A stretch of DNA of 64,000 bases from Chitinophagaceae bacterium (GCA_016699815.1 CP065012.1:1798001-1862000); one strand, 5' to 3'. Positions 48,705-59,602 are shown, counted from the first letter of the stretch. Numbers and translations: made by a program. The notes: generated by a model from the sequence alone, not told the origin.

Positions 48705-48806
48705 ATTGTAAGTCTCAACAAACCATTCATGCCTTAACATACTTGCCTTAAGTAAAAGAATGTATCAACATTGCTGCACACAGGCAAGCATACTATAGAT
48801 TATACT

Positions 48807-50021
48807 ATGGCCACTTCAAAACCATTTGTATCTCCATCGCTTACTTACGAAACTTTGGAAGAAATGCTTGACGTTAAACCCAAAGAGGAGAAATTATTTA
48901 TCGGCATCCCCAGGGAAGATTCCTTTAACGAAAACCGGATTGCCCTTTCGCCGGAAGCCGTGGGTGTAATTGTGGCCAATGGCCATGATGTGGTAATGGA
49001 AACCAAGGCAGGCGATGGAGCAAATTTTAGCGATAAAAACTATAGTGATGCAGGCGCCAAAATTGTGTACGATAAAAAAGAAGTGTTTAATGCCGATGTA
49101 ATTGTAAAAAGCGCACCGGTGAGCGAAGAAGAATGTGAGCTGCTGAAACAAAATCAATACATCATTTCCCCCATACACGTGTCGGTAATGAAAAAATCCA
49201 TCATTGAAAAAATGATGGCTAAAAAAATTACTGCACTAAGTTTTGAAAACCTAAAAGACGGCAGCGGCCATAACCCCATTGTACGCAGCATGAGCGAAAT
49301 TGCCGGAAGCGCCGTAATACTTATTGCCGGGCAATACCTTAGCAATGCCAATAACGGCAAAGGTGTTTTGCTGGGAGGCATCAGTGGCATACCGCCAACC
49401 AAAGTAATTATTATTGGTGCAGGTATTGTAGGGGAATATGCAGCCAGAACGGCATTGGCTATGGGCGCTAGTGTAAAGGTTTTTGATAACAGTATTTATC
49501 GCCTAAAGCGCATGCAAAATAATATAGGCGTAAGGCTTTGGACAAGTGTAATAGAACCCAAAATACTTGCCAAGCAATTAAAAACCTGCGATGTTGCCGT
49601 AGGCGCATTGAGCGCCGATGGCGGGCAAACACCCATGGTAGTAAGTGAAGAAATGGTAAGCGATATGCGACCCGGTAGTGTAATTGTAGATGTGAGCATT
49701 GACCACGGCGGCTGCTTTGAAACCAGCATGGTTACTACGCACAAAAAACCGGTGTTTAGAAAATACGACGTAATTCATTACTGTGTACCCAATATACCCA
49801 GTGGCTTTGCCCGTACTGCTTCTCAGGCCATTAGCAATGTACTTATGAGTTTGTTGCTGGAAACAGCAGAGGCCGGCGGCGTAGATAACCTCATTTGGCA
49901 CCAGCTCAATATACGCAGCGGTATATATATGTTTAAAGGCGCTCTTACCAATTTTTATCTGAGTGAAAAATTTGACATAAAATTCACCGATTTGAATTTA
50001 TTGATAGCGAGCAGAAGGTAA
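48807..50021 (+). CDS. ald: Alanine dehydrogenase
   Basis: 404-residue NAD-dependent oxidative deaminase of L-alanine to pyruvate and ammonia. N-terminal catalytic domain with GIPREDSFNENRIALSPEAV, IVKSAPVSEEE and an HxSVMKKS-like loop; Rossmann motif VIIIGAGIVGEYAARTALAMGA; C-terminal DHGGCFETS and VPNIPSGFARTASQAI. The AlaDh/PNT family also includes transhydrogenase alpha subunits, but no PntB is nearby. The ATG at 48807 is preferred over one at 48771 because the added residues are unlike the family. Confidence 0.9.
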   Translation: MATSKPFVSPSLTYETLEEMLDVKPKEEKLFIGIPREDSFNENRIALSPEAVGVIVANGHDVVMETKAGDGANFSDKNYSDAGAKIVYDKKEVFNADVIVKSAPVSEEECELLKQNQYIISPIHVSVMKKSIIEKMMAKKITALSFENLKDGSGHNPIVRSMSEIAGSAVILIAGQYLSNANNGKGVLLGGISGIPPTKVIIIGAGIVGEYAARTALAMGASVKVFDNSIYRLKRMQNNIGVRLWTSVIEPKILAKQLKTCDVAVGALSADGGQTPMVVSEEMVSDMRPGSVIVDVSIDHGGCFETSMVTTHKKPVFRKYDVIHYCVPNIPSGFARTASQAISNVLMSLLLETAEAGGVDNLIWHQLNIRSGIYMFKGALTNFYLSEKFDIKFTDLNLLIASRR

Positions 50022-50104
50022 TTTACTTTTGTAACGATGCAATTAAAACTTCTATAGCAGTCTTAATACTCAATACTAAAAACTCAGTACTAAGTATGGA
50101 GAAT

Positions 50105-50785
50105 TTAGAATTGAGACGGAGCTACAACTCCCTCCTTAAAATTTTCCATTGTTAATACGGTATTACAAAATTCGTATTCTGCTTTATCGTTGCTGCTAAT
50201 AATTACCATTCTGCCGGCACTGTGTTTTTCTATGAGTTGATGATACAGTGAAATGCCATTTGCATCGAGGTTGCTGGTAGGTTCATCGAGCAGTAAAACT
50301 GCTGTGTTGCTAAAAAAGGCAGTGCCCAGTTTTAACCTTTGTTTCATGCCACTGCTGTAGTAGCGTATTTGTTTTTGTGCAGATGAGGATAAGCCAACGG
50401 TTTGCAATATTTCATTGGCAGGTAAAGTAAGTGGTATAAAGGATTGATGGAATTTTAATAATTCCAAAGCCGTCATTTCTTCTATCAGCTCCAGGTAAGG
50501 CGCTGCAAGGGAAAAATGTGAATGTATTTTTTCTTCAGGTACAATATTTTCGTTTTGGGTATAAATAACTTCTCCTTCGCTATGTAAAATTGCGCTGGAA
50601 ATTATTTGCAGCAAAGTGCTTTTTCCCGAGCCGTTATTGCCGGTTATCGCATAGGAAGAACCTGTTTCAAAAACACAATTTAATTTTCTAAAAATCCATT
50701 CCCTGTTGAAGCGTTTACCGGTATTTACCAGGTTTATTTTTAAATGAGGCGCTGTAGTAGCAAAGCCGGGGTTATTCTTCATCAA
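50105..50785 (-). CDS. ABC transporter ATP-binding protein
   Basis: 226-residue ABC ATPase. Walker A GNNGSGKSTLLQ, Q-loop region, signature YSSGMKQRLKLG, Walker B VLLLDEPTSNLD and a switch region with VIISSNDKAE. No permease gene is adjacent. The gene overlaps lpxA by 14 bases on the same strand, so it is coupled to lipid A synthesis genes. It could energise an export step or be a stand-alone ATPase resembling CcmA; neither can be decided here. Confidence 0.86.
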   Translation of the reverse strand: MMKNNPGFATTAPHLKINLVNTGKRFNREWIFRKLNCVFETGSSYAITGNNGSGKSTLLQIISSAILHSEGEVIYTQNENIVPEEKIHSHFSLAAPYLELIEEMTALELLKFHQSFIPLTLPANEILQTVGLSSSAQKQIRYYSSGMKQRLKLGTAFFSNTAVLLLDEPTSNLDANGISLYHQLIEKHSAGRMVIISSNDKAEYEFCNTVLTMENFKEGVVAPSQF

Positions 50786-51569
50786 TTGAGCCTTTACCGT
50801 ATTTTTTAATAATACCGCGGCCGCTTTCCTGTATAAAAGTTACAATTTCATCCCTTTCATCAGTTGCAGACAATTCTTCTTCAATGTAATGCAGCGCCTG
50901 TGTGGTATTGAGGCCACGATTATAAATTATGCGGTACACATCCAGTATTTGGTTAATGCGGTTTACGGTAAATCCACGACGCTTAAGGCCCACAGAATTT
51001 ACACCGGCATAACTCAATGGGGTGCGGCCTGCTTTAATATAGGGCGGCACATCTTTACTTACCAATGAACCTCCTGCTATAAAAGCATGTTGCCCAATTT
51101 TTACAAACTGGTGTATGGCGCACATGCCGGCAAGTATTGAGTGGTCGCCCATTACCACATGGCCGGCCATTTGGGTATTATTGCTCATGATGCAATAGTC
51201 GCCTACTTCACAATCGTGTGCAATATGGCTATAAGCCATAATAAGGCAGTTGCTGCCGACCTTGGTTTTCCACTTTTCTTTACTGCCCCGGTTGATGGTT
51301 ACAAATTCCCTGATAGTAGTGTTGTCACCAATTTCTACAGTAGTGGTTTCACCTTCGTATTTTAAATCCTGCGGAATGGCAGAAATTACAGCGCCGGGAA
51401 AAATGCGGCAATTTTTACCAATCCTTGCGCCTTCCATAATGGTAACATTGCTGCCTATCCATGTGCCTTCGCTTATTTCTACATTGGAGTGGATTACACT
51501 AAAAGGGTCTACTTTTACATTTGTGGCCAACTTTGCATTGGGATGAATGTAAGTATGTGGATGTATCAT
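50772..51569 (-). CDS. lpxA: UDP-N-acetylglucosamine O-acyltransferase
   Basis: 265-residue left-handed beta-helix enzyme, first step of lipid A synthesis (transfers an acyl chain from acyl-ACP to UDP-GlcNAc). Hexapeptide repeats run from residue 1 to about 190 (IHPHTYIHPNAKLATN, WIGSNVTIMEGARIGKN). The catalytic His is in the AYSHIAHDCEVGD loop and the C-terminal helical domain is present. It precedes the ABC ATPase and follows lpxC-fabZ on the same strand. Confidence 0.95.
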   Translation of the reverse strand: MIHPHTYIHPNAKLATNVKVDPFSVIHSNVEISEGTWIGSNVTIMEGARIGKNCRIFPGAVISAIPQDLKYEGETTTVEIGDNTTIREFVTINRGSKEKWKTKVGSNCLIMAYSHIAHDCEVGDYCIMSNNTQMAGHVVMGDHSILAGMCAIHQFVKIGQHAFIAGGSLVSKDVPPYIKAGRTPLSYAGVNSVGLKRRGFTVNRINQILDVYRIIYNRGLNTTQALHYIEEELSATDERDEIVTFIQESGRGIIKKYGKGSIDEE

Positions 51570-51685
51570 TTATACTAAAGCTTGGTTTGCAGAGATTTTC
51601 AAAACGCAAAAAAACTATTTTTTTGAAAATAATATCTAAATTTTTATTAATTTCTGATTTTTTTATGAAATTTTAGTTTAATCGG

Positions 51686-53092
51686 TTAGTTTCTTTTTAC
51701 AAGCTGAGCCGTAAATTCTCCTTCTGTACAGACTTTATTGCCTACATATACGCTGCCTCTCATTACACAAATTCCCCTGCGTATGGGTTCAATAAGTTCC
51801 ATTTTAAGCATCATAGTATCGCCGGGCACCACTTTTTGTTTAAACTTACAGTTATCTACTTTTAAAAAATAAGTATCGTATTGGCCTTCGGGCATACTGT
51901 TGATGCATAAAATACCGCCAGTTTGTGCCAATGCTTCAATTTGAAGAACGCCGGGCATTACCGGGTTGCCGGGAAAATGGCCCTGGAAAAAATATTCGTT
52001 AAAGGTTACATTTTTTATACCAACAATTTGGGTGTCGCTTAATTGAATAATTTTATCAACCAATAAAAAAGGGAATCGGTGTGGTAATGTATTTTCAATT
52101 TGCTCCAGCGTAAAAATGGGTTGCTGGCTTGGGTCGTACACTGGTATATCTTTAGTGTGCCTGTTTTTTTTGATGTACTGCTTTATTTTTTGGGCAAATT
52201 TTACATTACTACTATGGCCGGGGCGGTTGGCAATAATATGAGCTTTTATGGGAACGCCAATAAGGGCAAGGTCGCCAACAACATCTAAAAGTTTGTGCCT
52301 TGCCGGTTCGTTGGGAAAGCGCAACTCAAGGTTGTTTAAATATCCTTCGCTTTTAACTTCCACTTTTTTTCTGCCAAAAGCTTTGGCCAGGCGGTTCATT
52401 TCTTCGTCGGTTACCGGTTTATCCACCACTACAATTGCATTATTTATATCGCCACCTTTAACGAGGTTGTTCTCCAGCAACATTTCCAGTTCATGCAAAA
52501 AACAAAAAGTGCGGCATGGTGCAATTTCTGTTTTAAAATCTTCCATTAACTTAAGGCTGGCGTGTTGCGTACCTAAAACCGGGCTGTTAAAATCAATAAG
52601 TGTGGTTAAATGATAACTGGTAGCAGGCAGCGCTGTCATTTCCACTCTTTTGGCATCGTCGTAAAAAGAAATATTGGTATCAATACTGTACCATATTTTT
52701 GCGGCTTCCTGCTCGGCAACGCCAGTTTCTTCAATAATATCGGTAAAAGGTTTGCTGCTTCCGTCAATTATTGGAATTTCGGGGCCGTTAATTTCTACCA
52801 GGCAATTATCTACACCCATTCCAACAAGTGCTGCTAATAAGTGTTCTACGGTGCTTACTTTGGTATCGCCCTGCTCTAAAGTAGTTCCACGGCTGGTATC
52901 GGTTACCAGGTCGCAATCGGCTTTAATTACGGGTTTGCCGGGTAAATCCATGCGTTGAAACTGGAAGCCAAAACCTGCATTGGCGGGCTTTAGCGTCATA
53001 TCTACATTAATACCGGTATGTAAACCAGTGCCGGAAATACTGATGCTTTTGGCTAGTGTGTGCTGTTTATCTGCGTTAAAATTTCTATCCAT
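51686..53092 (-). CDS. LpxC-FabZ bifunctional fusion
   Basis: 468 residues with two enzymes on one chain, as usual in Bacteroidota. Residues 1 to about 310: UDP-3-O-acyl-GlcNAc deacetylase (LpxC), with zinc His in [11 protein letters not shown] and the metal/active-site region [12 protein letters not shown]. Residues about 325-468: 3-hydroxyacyl-ACP dehydratase (FabZ), with [13 protein letters not shown] and the active-site helix [20 protein letters not shown]. The first acts in lipid A, the second in fatty acid elongation. A -7 box lies 20 nt upstream. Confidence 0.95.
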   Translation of the reverse strand: MDRNFNADKQHTLAKSISISGTGLHTGINVDMTLKPANAGFGFQFQRMDLPGKPVIKADCDLVTDTSRGTTLEQGDTKVSTVEHLLAALVGMGVDNCLVEINGPEIPIIDGSSKPFTDIIEETGVAEQEAAKIWYSIDTNISFYDDAKRVEMTALPATSYHLTTLIDFNSPVLGTQHASLKLMEDFKTEIAPCRTFCFLHELEMLLENNLVKGGDINNAIVVVDKPVTDEEMNRLAKAFGRKKVEVKSEGYLNNLELRFPNEPARHKLLDVVGDLALIGVPIKAHIIANRPGHSSNVKFAQKIKQYIKKNRHTKDIPVYDPSQQPIFTLEQIENTLPHRFPFLLVDKIIQLSDTQIVGIKNVTFNEYFFQGHFPGNPVMPGVLQIEALAQTGGILCINSMPEGQYDTYFLKVDNCKFKQKVVPGDTMMLKMELIEPIRRGICVMRGSVYVGNKVCTEGEFTAQLVKRN

Positions 53093-53112
53093 TCCTTTTC
53101 TTAAGGTTTTGG

Positions 53113-53120
53113 CAAAGATA
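53113..53120 (-). promoter_or_regulatory. -7 box for lpxC-fabZ
   Basis: Minus strand TATCTTTG, 20 nt upstream of the ATG at 53092. Confidence 0.58.
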
Positions 53121-53213
53121 TTTTAAAATTTAGAGATTGGTAAAATGGGGTGAAAAACCCCAAAAATTGCGGTTGCCAGCAATTGTTGAAGCAATAAACT
53201 TTTGGTTAATAAT

Positions 53214-54269
53214 TTACGATGAAGTGTTTTCTTTACCCGATAATTTTTTTACCAGTTCTTCCAGTTCTATCAATCTTTTTTCTATTTCGGGTAAGTTTCT
53301 AAAAACTGCCTGGCAGCGCAAAGCAGAGGTATAATCAAATGCAGGCGAACCGGTAACTGCGCTGTTGGGTTCTTTTAAAGATTTGCTTACGCCGCTTTGT
53401 GCATTTATTTTGCTTCCATCAGCAATTTGAATGTGGCCAACAATTCCGGCCTGCCCGCCAATCATTACATTTTTACCTATTTTGGTGCTGCCGCTAATGC
53501 CGGTTTGAGCAGCTATTACACTATTGCTGCCTATTTCTACATTGTGGGCTATTTGCAAAAGGTTGTCTAATTTTACACCGGTTCTAATATAAGTGCTGCC
53601 AATTGTTGCCCGGTCAATAGTAGTGTTTGCGCCAATTTCCACATGGTCTTCAATAATTACATTGCCTATTTGCGGTACCTTTTTGAGGTTGCCATCTGCC
53701 TGCGGCGCATATCCAAATCCATCGCTGCCAATTACTGTTCCGGCATGTATTGATACATTTTTTCCGATGATTGTATCATGATATATTTTTACACCGGCAT
53801 GTATAATACTGTTTACGTCAATACTTACATTATTGCCAATAAAACAGCCGGGAAAAATTTTTACATTATTGCCCACAATGGCATTTTCGCCAATAAAAAC
53901 AAAAGCTCCCAGGTAAACATTCTCACCAATTTTAGCGGTTGGGTGCATAAATACAGGATCCTGAATGCCGGAAAGCTGGCTGGTTTTCATTTGCTGTGCT
54001 TTATCTAATAGCAGGGCAAAAGCGCTGTATGCATCAGGCACCCGAATAAGTGTGGCTGCCACCGGTTGCTTTAGGTGCAGAGAATTATTGATGATTACTA
54101 CAGAGGCTTTTGTGGTGTATAAAAAATCTTCGTATTTGGGATTGGCTAAAAACGACAATTGCCCTTCATTAGCTTCTTCAATTTTACCAAATGACGCAAC
54201 AGTACTATTGGTATTACCTTCTAGTTTCCCATTTATAATTTGGGCTATTTCTGCTGCGCTGAATTGCAT
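53214..54269 (-). CDS. lpxD: UDP-3-O-(3-hydroxyacyl)glucosamine N-acyltransferase
   Basis: 351 residues. Third lipid A step. N-terminal uridine-binding domain ([18 protein letters not shown] ... [24 protein letters not shown]), hexapeptide beta-helix from about residue 105, and catalytic His in [11 protein letters not shown]. The last 40 residues form a charged helix ([16 protein letters not shown]). The start at 54269 was chosen because the longer in-frame version adds a non-conserved extension that overlaps the upstream HD gene. Confidence 0.94.
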   Translation of the reverse strand: MQFSAAEIAQIINGKLEGNTNSTVASFGKIEEANEGQLSFLANPKYEDFLYTTKASVVIINNSLHLKQPVAATLIRVPDAYSAFALLLDKAQQMKTSQLSGIQDPVFMHPTAKIGENVYLGAFVFIGENAIVGNNVKIFPGCFIGNNVSIDVNSIIHAGVKIYHDTIIGKNVSIHAGTVIGSDGFGYAPQADGNLKKVPQIGNVIIEDHVEIGANTTIDRATIGSTYIRTGVKLDNLLQIAHNVEIGSNSVIAAQTGISGSTKIGKNVMIGGQAGIVGHIQIADGSKINAQSGVSKSLKEPNSAVTGSPAFDYTSALRCQAVFRNLPEIEKRLIELEELVKKLSGKENTSS

Positions 54270-54294
54270 TGGATGGTAAATAAACTTTGTTAAG

Positions 54295-55479
54295 TTAAAA
54301 ACGAATATAACAAAAATAATGTTTTTTAACTTCCGGCCGCAGGTTTTCATTAATGAGGGCATTGTCTACCTCGCTGATATCTTTTACGGTTCCATCTTTA
54401 AATAAAATATAAATGCGCTCGTTTTCAAAGTTATAGGTACGGCTCACGGCCACTCCGGTAAATACAAGCCATGCTGCATCTTCTGCAGTTATGCCCAAAG
54501 AATTCATAACATCATTACGCTTTTGCTCAATATCGGTTTCCGCAACCGGATAGGGAAAATATCGTACTTTAAAAAGCTTGCGGTCTATGATGCCATTGCA
54601 AAGTAAAGCCAAAACTTTATCGGGGTGGTAACGCCAGCTTTTAATGGCCATGAGCACGTCGGTATCGTCTATACTGCAAAACTGCTCCAGGGTAATATCC
54701 TGCAAAGGGCCGTTGATAAAACTTTGAAGCGGCTGCTGGCACCCTGCGCCAATGAGTTTTGCCCTTTTAATAATGCGTTGCAGCATTTGCTCGGCACTTA
54801 AAACGGTTTTGTGTAAATAAACCTGCCAGTACATGAGCCTGCGTGCCAGCAAAAATTTTTCAATGGAATAAATACCTTTTTCCTCCACCATCAGCTCACC
54901 GTTATGAATGCTGAGCATTTTTAAAATTCGGTCGTAGCCAATTACGCCTTCATACACACCGGTAAAAAAACTATCCCTGTTCAGGTAATCCATCCTGTCT
55001 ACATCCAATTGGCCGCTGATGAGCTGGTACAAAAATTTTTTGGGGTAGGTATTGGTAAAAATATCTATTGCCATTTGCAGCTTGCCATCAAACTGTTTGT
55101 TCAGTTCTTTTATGATAAGTATGGAAATTTCTTCGTGATGAAGGTTTTCGGTAAGTACCTGTTCCAGCGCATGGGAAAAAGGGCCATGGCCTACATCATG
55201 AAGCAATATGGCAATTTTTGCAGCCTGTTGTTCCTCGGGTGTTATTTCAATGCCTTTGCTTACCAGTTCTATTAAGGCATTACGCATAAGGTGGTATGCA
55301 CCGAGGGAATGGTGCAAACGAGTATGAACAGCTCCGGGATATACCAAATGGGCCATGGCCATTTGATGGATGCGCCGCAAGCGTTGGTAAAAGGGATGGG
55401 CAATAATATCGGAAATGAGCAGGTCATCAATTGTGATAAAGCCATAAACCGGGTCGTTTATTATTTTATGAAAGGCCAT
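54295..55479 (-). CDS. HD-domain phosphohydrolase
   Basis: 394 residues. HD motif with metal-binding residues: His in [10 protein letters not shown] (about 52-56), HD in [16 protein letters not shown] (94-95), and a later Asp in [16 protein letters not shown]. This last motif is typical of the dGTPase/SAMHD1-like HD subgroup, so a nucleotide triphosphohydrolase is likely but unproven. It ends 25 bases before lpxD on the same strand and may be co-transcribed with it. Confidence 0.88.
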   Translation of the reverse strand: MAFHKIINDPVYGFITIDDLLISDIIAHPFYQRLRRIHQMAMAHLVYPGAVHTRLHHSLGAYHLMRNALIELVSKGIEITPEEQQAAKIAILLHDVGHGPFSHALEQVLTENLHHEEISILIIKELNKQFDGKLQMAIDIFTNTYPKKFLYQLISGQLDVDRMDYLNRDSFFTGVYEGVIGYDRILKMLSIHNGELMVEEKGIYSIEKFLLARRLMYWQVYLHKTVLSAEQMLQRIIKRAKLIGAGCQQPLQSFINGPLQDITLEQFCSIDDTDVLMAIKSWRYHPDKVLALLCNGIIDRKLFKVRYFPYPVAETDIEQKRNDVMNSLGITAEDAAWLVFTGVAVSRTYNFENERIYILFKDGTVKDISEVDNALINENLRPEVKKHYFCYIRF

Positions 55480-55597
55480 GCTGCTGCAATTTATTTTGTT
55501 AAATGTAATTAAATTGGCACAAAGCTAATGGCTAATGTAGTAATTTGCCCGGAACGTAATTTTATCTTAATTTTTTTTTGTAAGAAATATTGTAAAC

Positions 55598-57154
55598 ATG
55601 AGTGTAGCAAAAATACTTTGGGTAGATGATGAAATAGAGAGCCTTACATCTCAAATAATGTTTTTAGAAAATAAAGGCTATGAAGTAGCCGTAAAAACAA
55701 ATGGCTTTGACGCAGTAGAATATGTAAAAGATAATATAGTAGATGTGGTTTTGCTGGATGAAACCATGCCGGGCATTACCGGCCTGCAAACCTTGCAGCA
55801 AATTAAAGAACTAAACAATACAATGCCCGTGGTGCTCATTACCAAAAACGAAGCCGAAAATCTGATGGATGAAGCCATTGGCAGCCAAATAAGCGACTAT
55901 CTGATAAAGCCTGTAAACCCAAACCAGGTTTGGTTGAGCCTAAAAAAACTTATTGATAATAAAAGGCTGGTTGCAGAAAAAACTACAACGGCCTACCAGC
56001 AGGAGTTCAGGAACCTGTTTATTGCGCTCAACAATAACCCCGATTACAACGAGTGGATGGAACTATACAAAAAACTCGTGTACTGGGAACTGGAAATGAA
56101 AAAAAGTGACAGCCCCGAACTACAGGAAGTTTTTCAAACCCAGAAGCAGGAAGCCAATACAGAATTTTTTAAGTTTATTTCAAAAAACTATGCATCCTGG
56201 GTGGCGCCAAAAAGTGTTGATGGCCCCATAATGAGCAATTCGCTTTTAAAGTATAAAGTATTGCCACACCTTGAAAAAGGCACCCCATTATTTTTTGTAT
56301 TAATAGATAATTTGCGCTTTGACCAGTGGAAAGCCATTCAGCATATTTTTGCAGAAAGTTTCCGCATATTGGATGAAGATACTTTTTATGCCATTTTGCC
56401 TACAGCAACACAGTATGCCCGAAATGCCATTTTTGCCGGCATGTTGCCTATTGATATTGAAAAAAACTTTAGCAACCAATGGAAAAACGATGATGAAGAA
56501 GGCGGAAAAAACCTGCATGAAGAAGAATTTTTAAAAGAGCAGTTGAAACGAAACCGTTTAGGAGACATAAAGTTTTCGTATACCAAAATTACCAACAACA
56601 ACGATGGGCAAAAATTGGTGGAGAACATGCATAACCTGTTGCAAAACGATTTTAATGTAATCGTGTACAATTTTGTAGATATGCTCAGCCATGCCCGTAC
56701 AGAAATGGAAGTGCTTAAAGAGCTTGCAGGCGATGAAACCAGCTACAGGAGCATTACTATGAGTTGGTTTGAACATAGCCCATTGCATCAGGCGCTTAAA
56801 AAAATTGCCGATAAAAATATAAACCTGATTATTGCAACCGACCACGGCAGCACAAGGGTAAAAACCCCGGTAAAAGTTATTGGCGATAAGCAAACCACCG
56901 CCAACCTGCGCTATAAACATGGGCGCAACCTTAATTACGATGAAAAAGATGTGCTTGCTTTTCGCAATCCAAAAGATGCAGGCCTCCCGGTACCTACCGT
57001 AAACTCGTCTTTTATTTTTGCAAAAGGCGACCTTTTTCTCTGCTATCCGAATAATTACAACCATTTTGTACATTATTACAAAAACACGTTTCAGCATGGT
57101 GGCATAAGCCTTGAAGAGATGATTGTGCCCGTGGTAAGGATGAGCAGCAAATAA
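55598..57154 (+). CDS. porX: T9SS response regulator PorX (receiver + PglZ domain)
   Basis: 518 residues. CheY-like receiver at 1-120 with phospho-acceptor Asp54 (VVLLDETMPG), acidic pocket Asp10/Asp11, and Lys in DYLIKPVNP. A middle helical region is followed by a PglZ/alkaline-phosphatase-like domain (about 200-518) with FVLIDNLRFDQW and IIATDHGSTRV. This receiver-PglZ order is that of PorX, which with PorY controls type IX secretion in Bacteroidota. It fits the two T9SS cargo genes in this window. No sensor kinase is adjacent. Confidence 0.93.
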   Translation: MSVAKILWVDDEIESLTSQIMFLENKGYEVAVKTNGFDAVEYVKDNIVDVVLLDETMPGITGLQTLQQIKELNNTMPVVLITKNEAENLMDEAIGSQISDYLIKPVNPNQVWLSLKKLIDNKRLVAEKTTTAYQQEFRNLFIALNNNPDYNEWMELYKKLVYWELEMKKSDSPELQEVFQTQKQEANTEFFKFISKNYASWVAPKSVDGPIMSNSLLKYKVLPHLEKGTPLFFVLIDNLRFDQWKAIQHIFAESFRILDEDTFYAILPTATQYARNAIFAGMLPIDIEKNFSNQWKNDDEEGGKNLHEEEFLKEQLKRNRLGDIKFSYTKITNNNDGQKLVENMHNLLQNDFNVIVYNFVDMLSHARTEMEVLKELAGDETSYRSITMSWFEHSPLHQALKKIADKNINLIIATDHGSTRVKTPVKVIGDKQTTANLRYKHGRNLNYDEKDVLAFRNPKDAGLPVPTVNSSFIFAKGDLFLCYPNNYNHFVHYYKNTFQHGGISLEEMIVPVVRMSSK

Positions 57155-57159
57155 TCTTT

Positions 57160-57188
57160 TTTGCCATAAATAATTACACTTACTTTTG
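57160..57188 (+). promoter_or_regulatory. Promoter of the btuB riboswitch transcript
   Basis: TTTG (57160-57163), 17-nt spacer, TACTTTTG (57181-57188), directly upstream of the cobalamin riboswitch. Confidence 0.5.
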
Positions 57189-57191
57189 CAA

Positions 57192-57362
57192 CCGAATAGG
57201 TTCTTACTCATAAATGAGAAGATGAAAAGGGAAATCAGTCAAATGCTGATGCTATCCCCGTAGCTGTAGGCTCTTAACAGGTTGTTTGTTACTTCGCCAC
57301 TGTTCCCATATTAGGAACGGGAAGGCCACAAACAATGGAGCAAGCCAGAAGACCTGCCTAAT
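57192..57362 (+). promoter_or_regulatory. Cobalamin riboswitch
   Basis: Adenosylcobalamin-type riboswitch aptamer. The B12 box AGCCAGAAGACCTGCC (57343-57358) is present, as are GATGCTATCCCCGTAGCTGT in the core, GCCACTG (57296-57302) and closing-stem sequences around 57194 and 57356-57362. It lies between the promoter and btuB, so it should repress receptor synthesis when B12 is abundant. A hairpin at 57411-57429 can be its terminator. Confidence 0.93.
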
Positions 57363-57410
57363 CAAGTTTATAAATATATCTATGCTTTCGGGTGAAAGGC
57401 TTGGGGATTT

Positions 57411-57437
57411 AAGAATGTAGGGCATTCTTTTATTTTC
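57411..57437 (+). terminator. Riboswitch expression-platform terminator
   Basis: AAGAATG (57411-57417)/CATTCTT (57423-57429) with a 5-nt loop, then a T-rich tract. Lies between aptamer and btuB start, consistent with transcriptional control. Confidence 0.65.
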
Positions 57438-57474
57438 TCTCTTACACGAAAGTAGTCACACAAAACTTTTTAAA

Positions 57475-59421
57475 ATGAGAAAAACATTTTTTGTGCTGGC
57501 TGCTATTGTTTTTAGTAACAGTACACATGCTCAGCAGGACAGCGCTTCACTTGACGAAGTAGTTATTACGGCAAACAAGTACCCCAACAAAACATCACTT
57601 ACCGGTAAAGTGGTTACCATTATTACCAAAGAACAACTGGAAAAAAATGGCGGAAAAGATTTGTCGCAGATATTAATGGAACAAACCGGTGTATATATCG
57701 GCGGGGCCAATAGTAATTTTGGAAAAGATAAAAGTATTTATTTACTTGGCGCAGCTATTCAGTATACCCTTATTACCATTGATGGTGTGCCGGTTTACGA
57801 TGCCAGCGGAATAGGCAGTAATTTTGATTTGCGTAATTTATCGGCAGATCAAATAGAGCGTATAGAAATCGTAAAAGGGAGCCAGTCAACTCTATATGGC
57901 AGCGATGCACTGGCCGGCGTAATCAACATAATCACAAAAAAATCATTTGCCAAAAAAATTGAAGCGAACGGGTTGATAAGTTATGGCAGTAATAATTCTT
58001 TTAAAGCAAATATAGAAGCTGGGGGAAAAAGCGGTGCAATTGATTACACTGCAGCTCATTCATACTTTTCTACAAAAGGTATTAACGAAGCAGCAAGTAC
58101 AAATACCGGAGCAGATAAAGATGGATATACCCAAAACAGTACAAGATTTTCTCTGGGTATACAGGCTACCAAAAACATCAGGCTGCAACCCTACTTGCGT
58201 TACTCTGATATACATGGCGATTTAGACCAGGGCGCATTTATTGATGAGCTGGATTATACCTATAAGCAAAAAAACCTTCAATTAGGATTCAAAAACGAAT
58301 GGAAATTTTCAAAAGCCAACCTGAATATACTTTATAGTTACAGCACTATAAAAAGGGTTTATATTGATGATTCCATAAAAAGCCAAAATGGTTTTGATAA
58401 ATACGCCAAAGGAAGTTATGAGGGCAAAGAACATTTTGCAGATATTTATTTAACCACAGCGCTCAGCAATTTATTTAAATTAACGGTAGGAGTGGATTTT
58501 CGTTCATCAAATTCCGACCAGGAGTTTATTTCAATAAGTGGATGGCCTTTTCACAGCAAGTATGGTTCAGACAGCCTAAGGCAAAACCAAACCGGGCTTT
58601 ACAGCGCTTTAAATCTTAATACCAAAAAAGGGTTTAACCTGGAGGTAGGCAACCGGCTCAACTTTCATTCAAAATATGGCTCCAATGATGTATTTAATAT
58701 CAATCCATCTTACCTCATAAATAATTCAGTAAAACTTTTTGCCAACCTTTCAACTGCTTACCGCACACCTTCGCTCTACCAGTTGTTTTCAGAATTTGGC
58801 AATAAAGATTTAAAACCCGAAACCGCCACAACATCAGAATTTGGCATTCAATATTTTTCAAAAGACAATAATTTTTCCGGGAGGTTAACCGGCTTTTCAC
58901 GGAATATTAAGGATATGATGTTTTTCTATACCAATCCTTCCACTTATGCATCGCAATATATTAACCAGGATAAACAAAAAGACCATGGTGTAGAATTGGA
59001 GTTGCTGTATAAACCATCAAAACACATTTCTTTTAAAGCCTTTTATAGCTATGTAAATGGTAAAATATATACAAAGCTAAATGGAAAAGATACCAGCTAT
59101 TTTAATTTGTTGCGCAGGCCCAAAAGCAGCATAGGCTTTAATGCAGGGTTTACCATAAACAAAAATTTATTTGTAAGTACAAACCTGGCCTGGTTTGACA
59201 AAAGAAAAGATGCTTATTTTGATAATACTACATTTCAAACAATAAATGTTACCCTAAGCAGCTATGCCCTTTGGGATGTGTATGCAGAATATGCTTTTTG
59301 CAAAAGCAAATGTAAGTTATTTGCAGACCTGAGAAACATTACAGCCAGCAAATACAATGAAACCGCAGGCTTTAATACATTGGGCTTTAATGCATATGCA
59401 GGCTTACGTTTTAGTTTGTAA
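57475..59421 (+). CDS. btuB: TonB-dependent vitamin B12 receptor BtuB
   Basis: 648-residue outer-membrane receptor. Signal peptide (..STHAQ), a TonB-box-like SLDEVVITANK, a plug (EQTGVYIGGANSNFGKDKSIYLLG, TIDGVPVYDASGIGSNFDLRNLS, GSQSTLYGSDALAGVINIIT) and a 22-strand barrel ending in aromatic GLRFSL. The riboswitch directly upstream makes cobalamin the likely ligand. No periplasmic or inner-membrane B12 transporter gene is in the window. Confidence 0.93.
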   Translation: MRKTFFVLAAIVFSNSTHAQQDSASLDEVVITANKYPNKTSLTGKVVTIITKEQLEKNGGKDLSQILMEQTGVYIGGANSNFGKDKSIYLLGAAIQYTLITIDGVPVYDASGIGSNFDLRNLSADQIERIEIVKGSQSTLYGSDALAGVINIITKKSFAKKIEANGLISYGSNNSFKANIEAGGKSGAIDYTAAHSYFSTKGINEAASTNTGADKDGYTQNSTRFSLGIQATKNIRLQPYLRYSDIHGDLDQGAFIDELDYTYKQKNLQLGFKNEWKFSKANLNILYSYSTIKRVYIDDSIKSQNGFDKYAKGSYEGKEHFADIYLTTALSNLFKLTVGVDFRSSNSDQEFISISGWPFHSKYGSDSLRQNQTGLYSALNLNTKKGFNLEVGNRLNFHSKYGSNDVFNINPSYLINNSVKLFANLSTAYRTPSLYQLFSEFGNKDLKPETATTSEFGIQYFSKDNNFSGRLTGFSRNIKDMMFFYTNPSTYASQYINQDKQKDHGVELELLYKPSKHISFKAFYSYVNGKIYTKLNGKDTSYFNLLRRPKSSIGFNAGFTINKNLFVSTNLAWFDKRKDAYFDNTTFQTINVTLSSYALWDVYAEYAFCKSKCKLFADLRNITASKYNETAGFNTLGFNAYAGLRFSL

Positions 59422-59602
59422 TAGTGCGGCAGCAAAGGTTTTTTGTATACCTTGTAAATGCATTGTTATTGGTTTAACTGGCCTGTGATGGGTTTTAAGA
59501 AACCGGACAATTGAATTTATTATTGACGCAAAATTGCATCATATTCAACGCAGCTAAAATATTCCGGCACACAAAGCGTTTACGAGTTGTAATATAGTAT
59601 TT

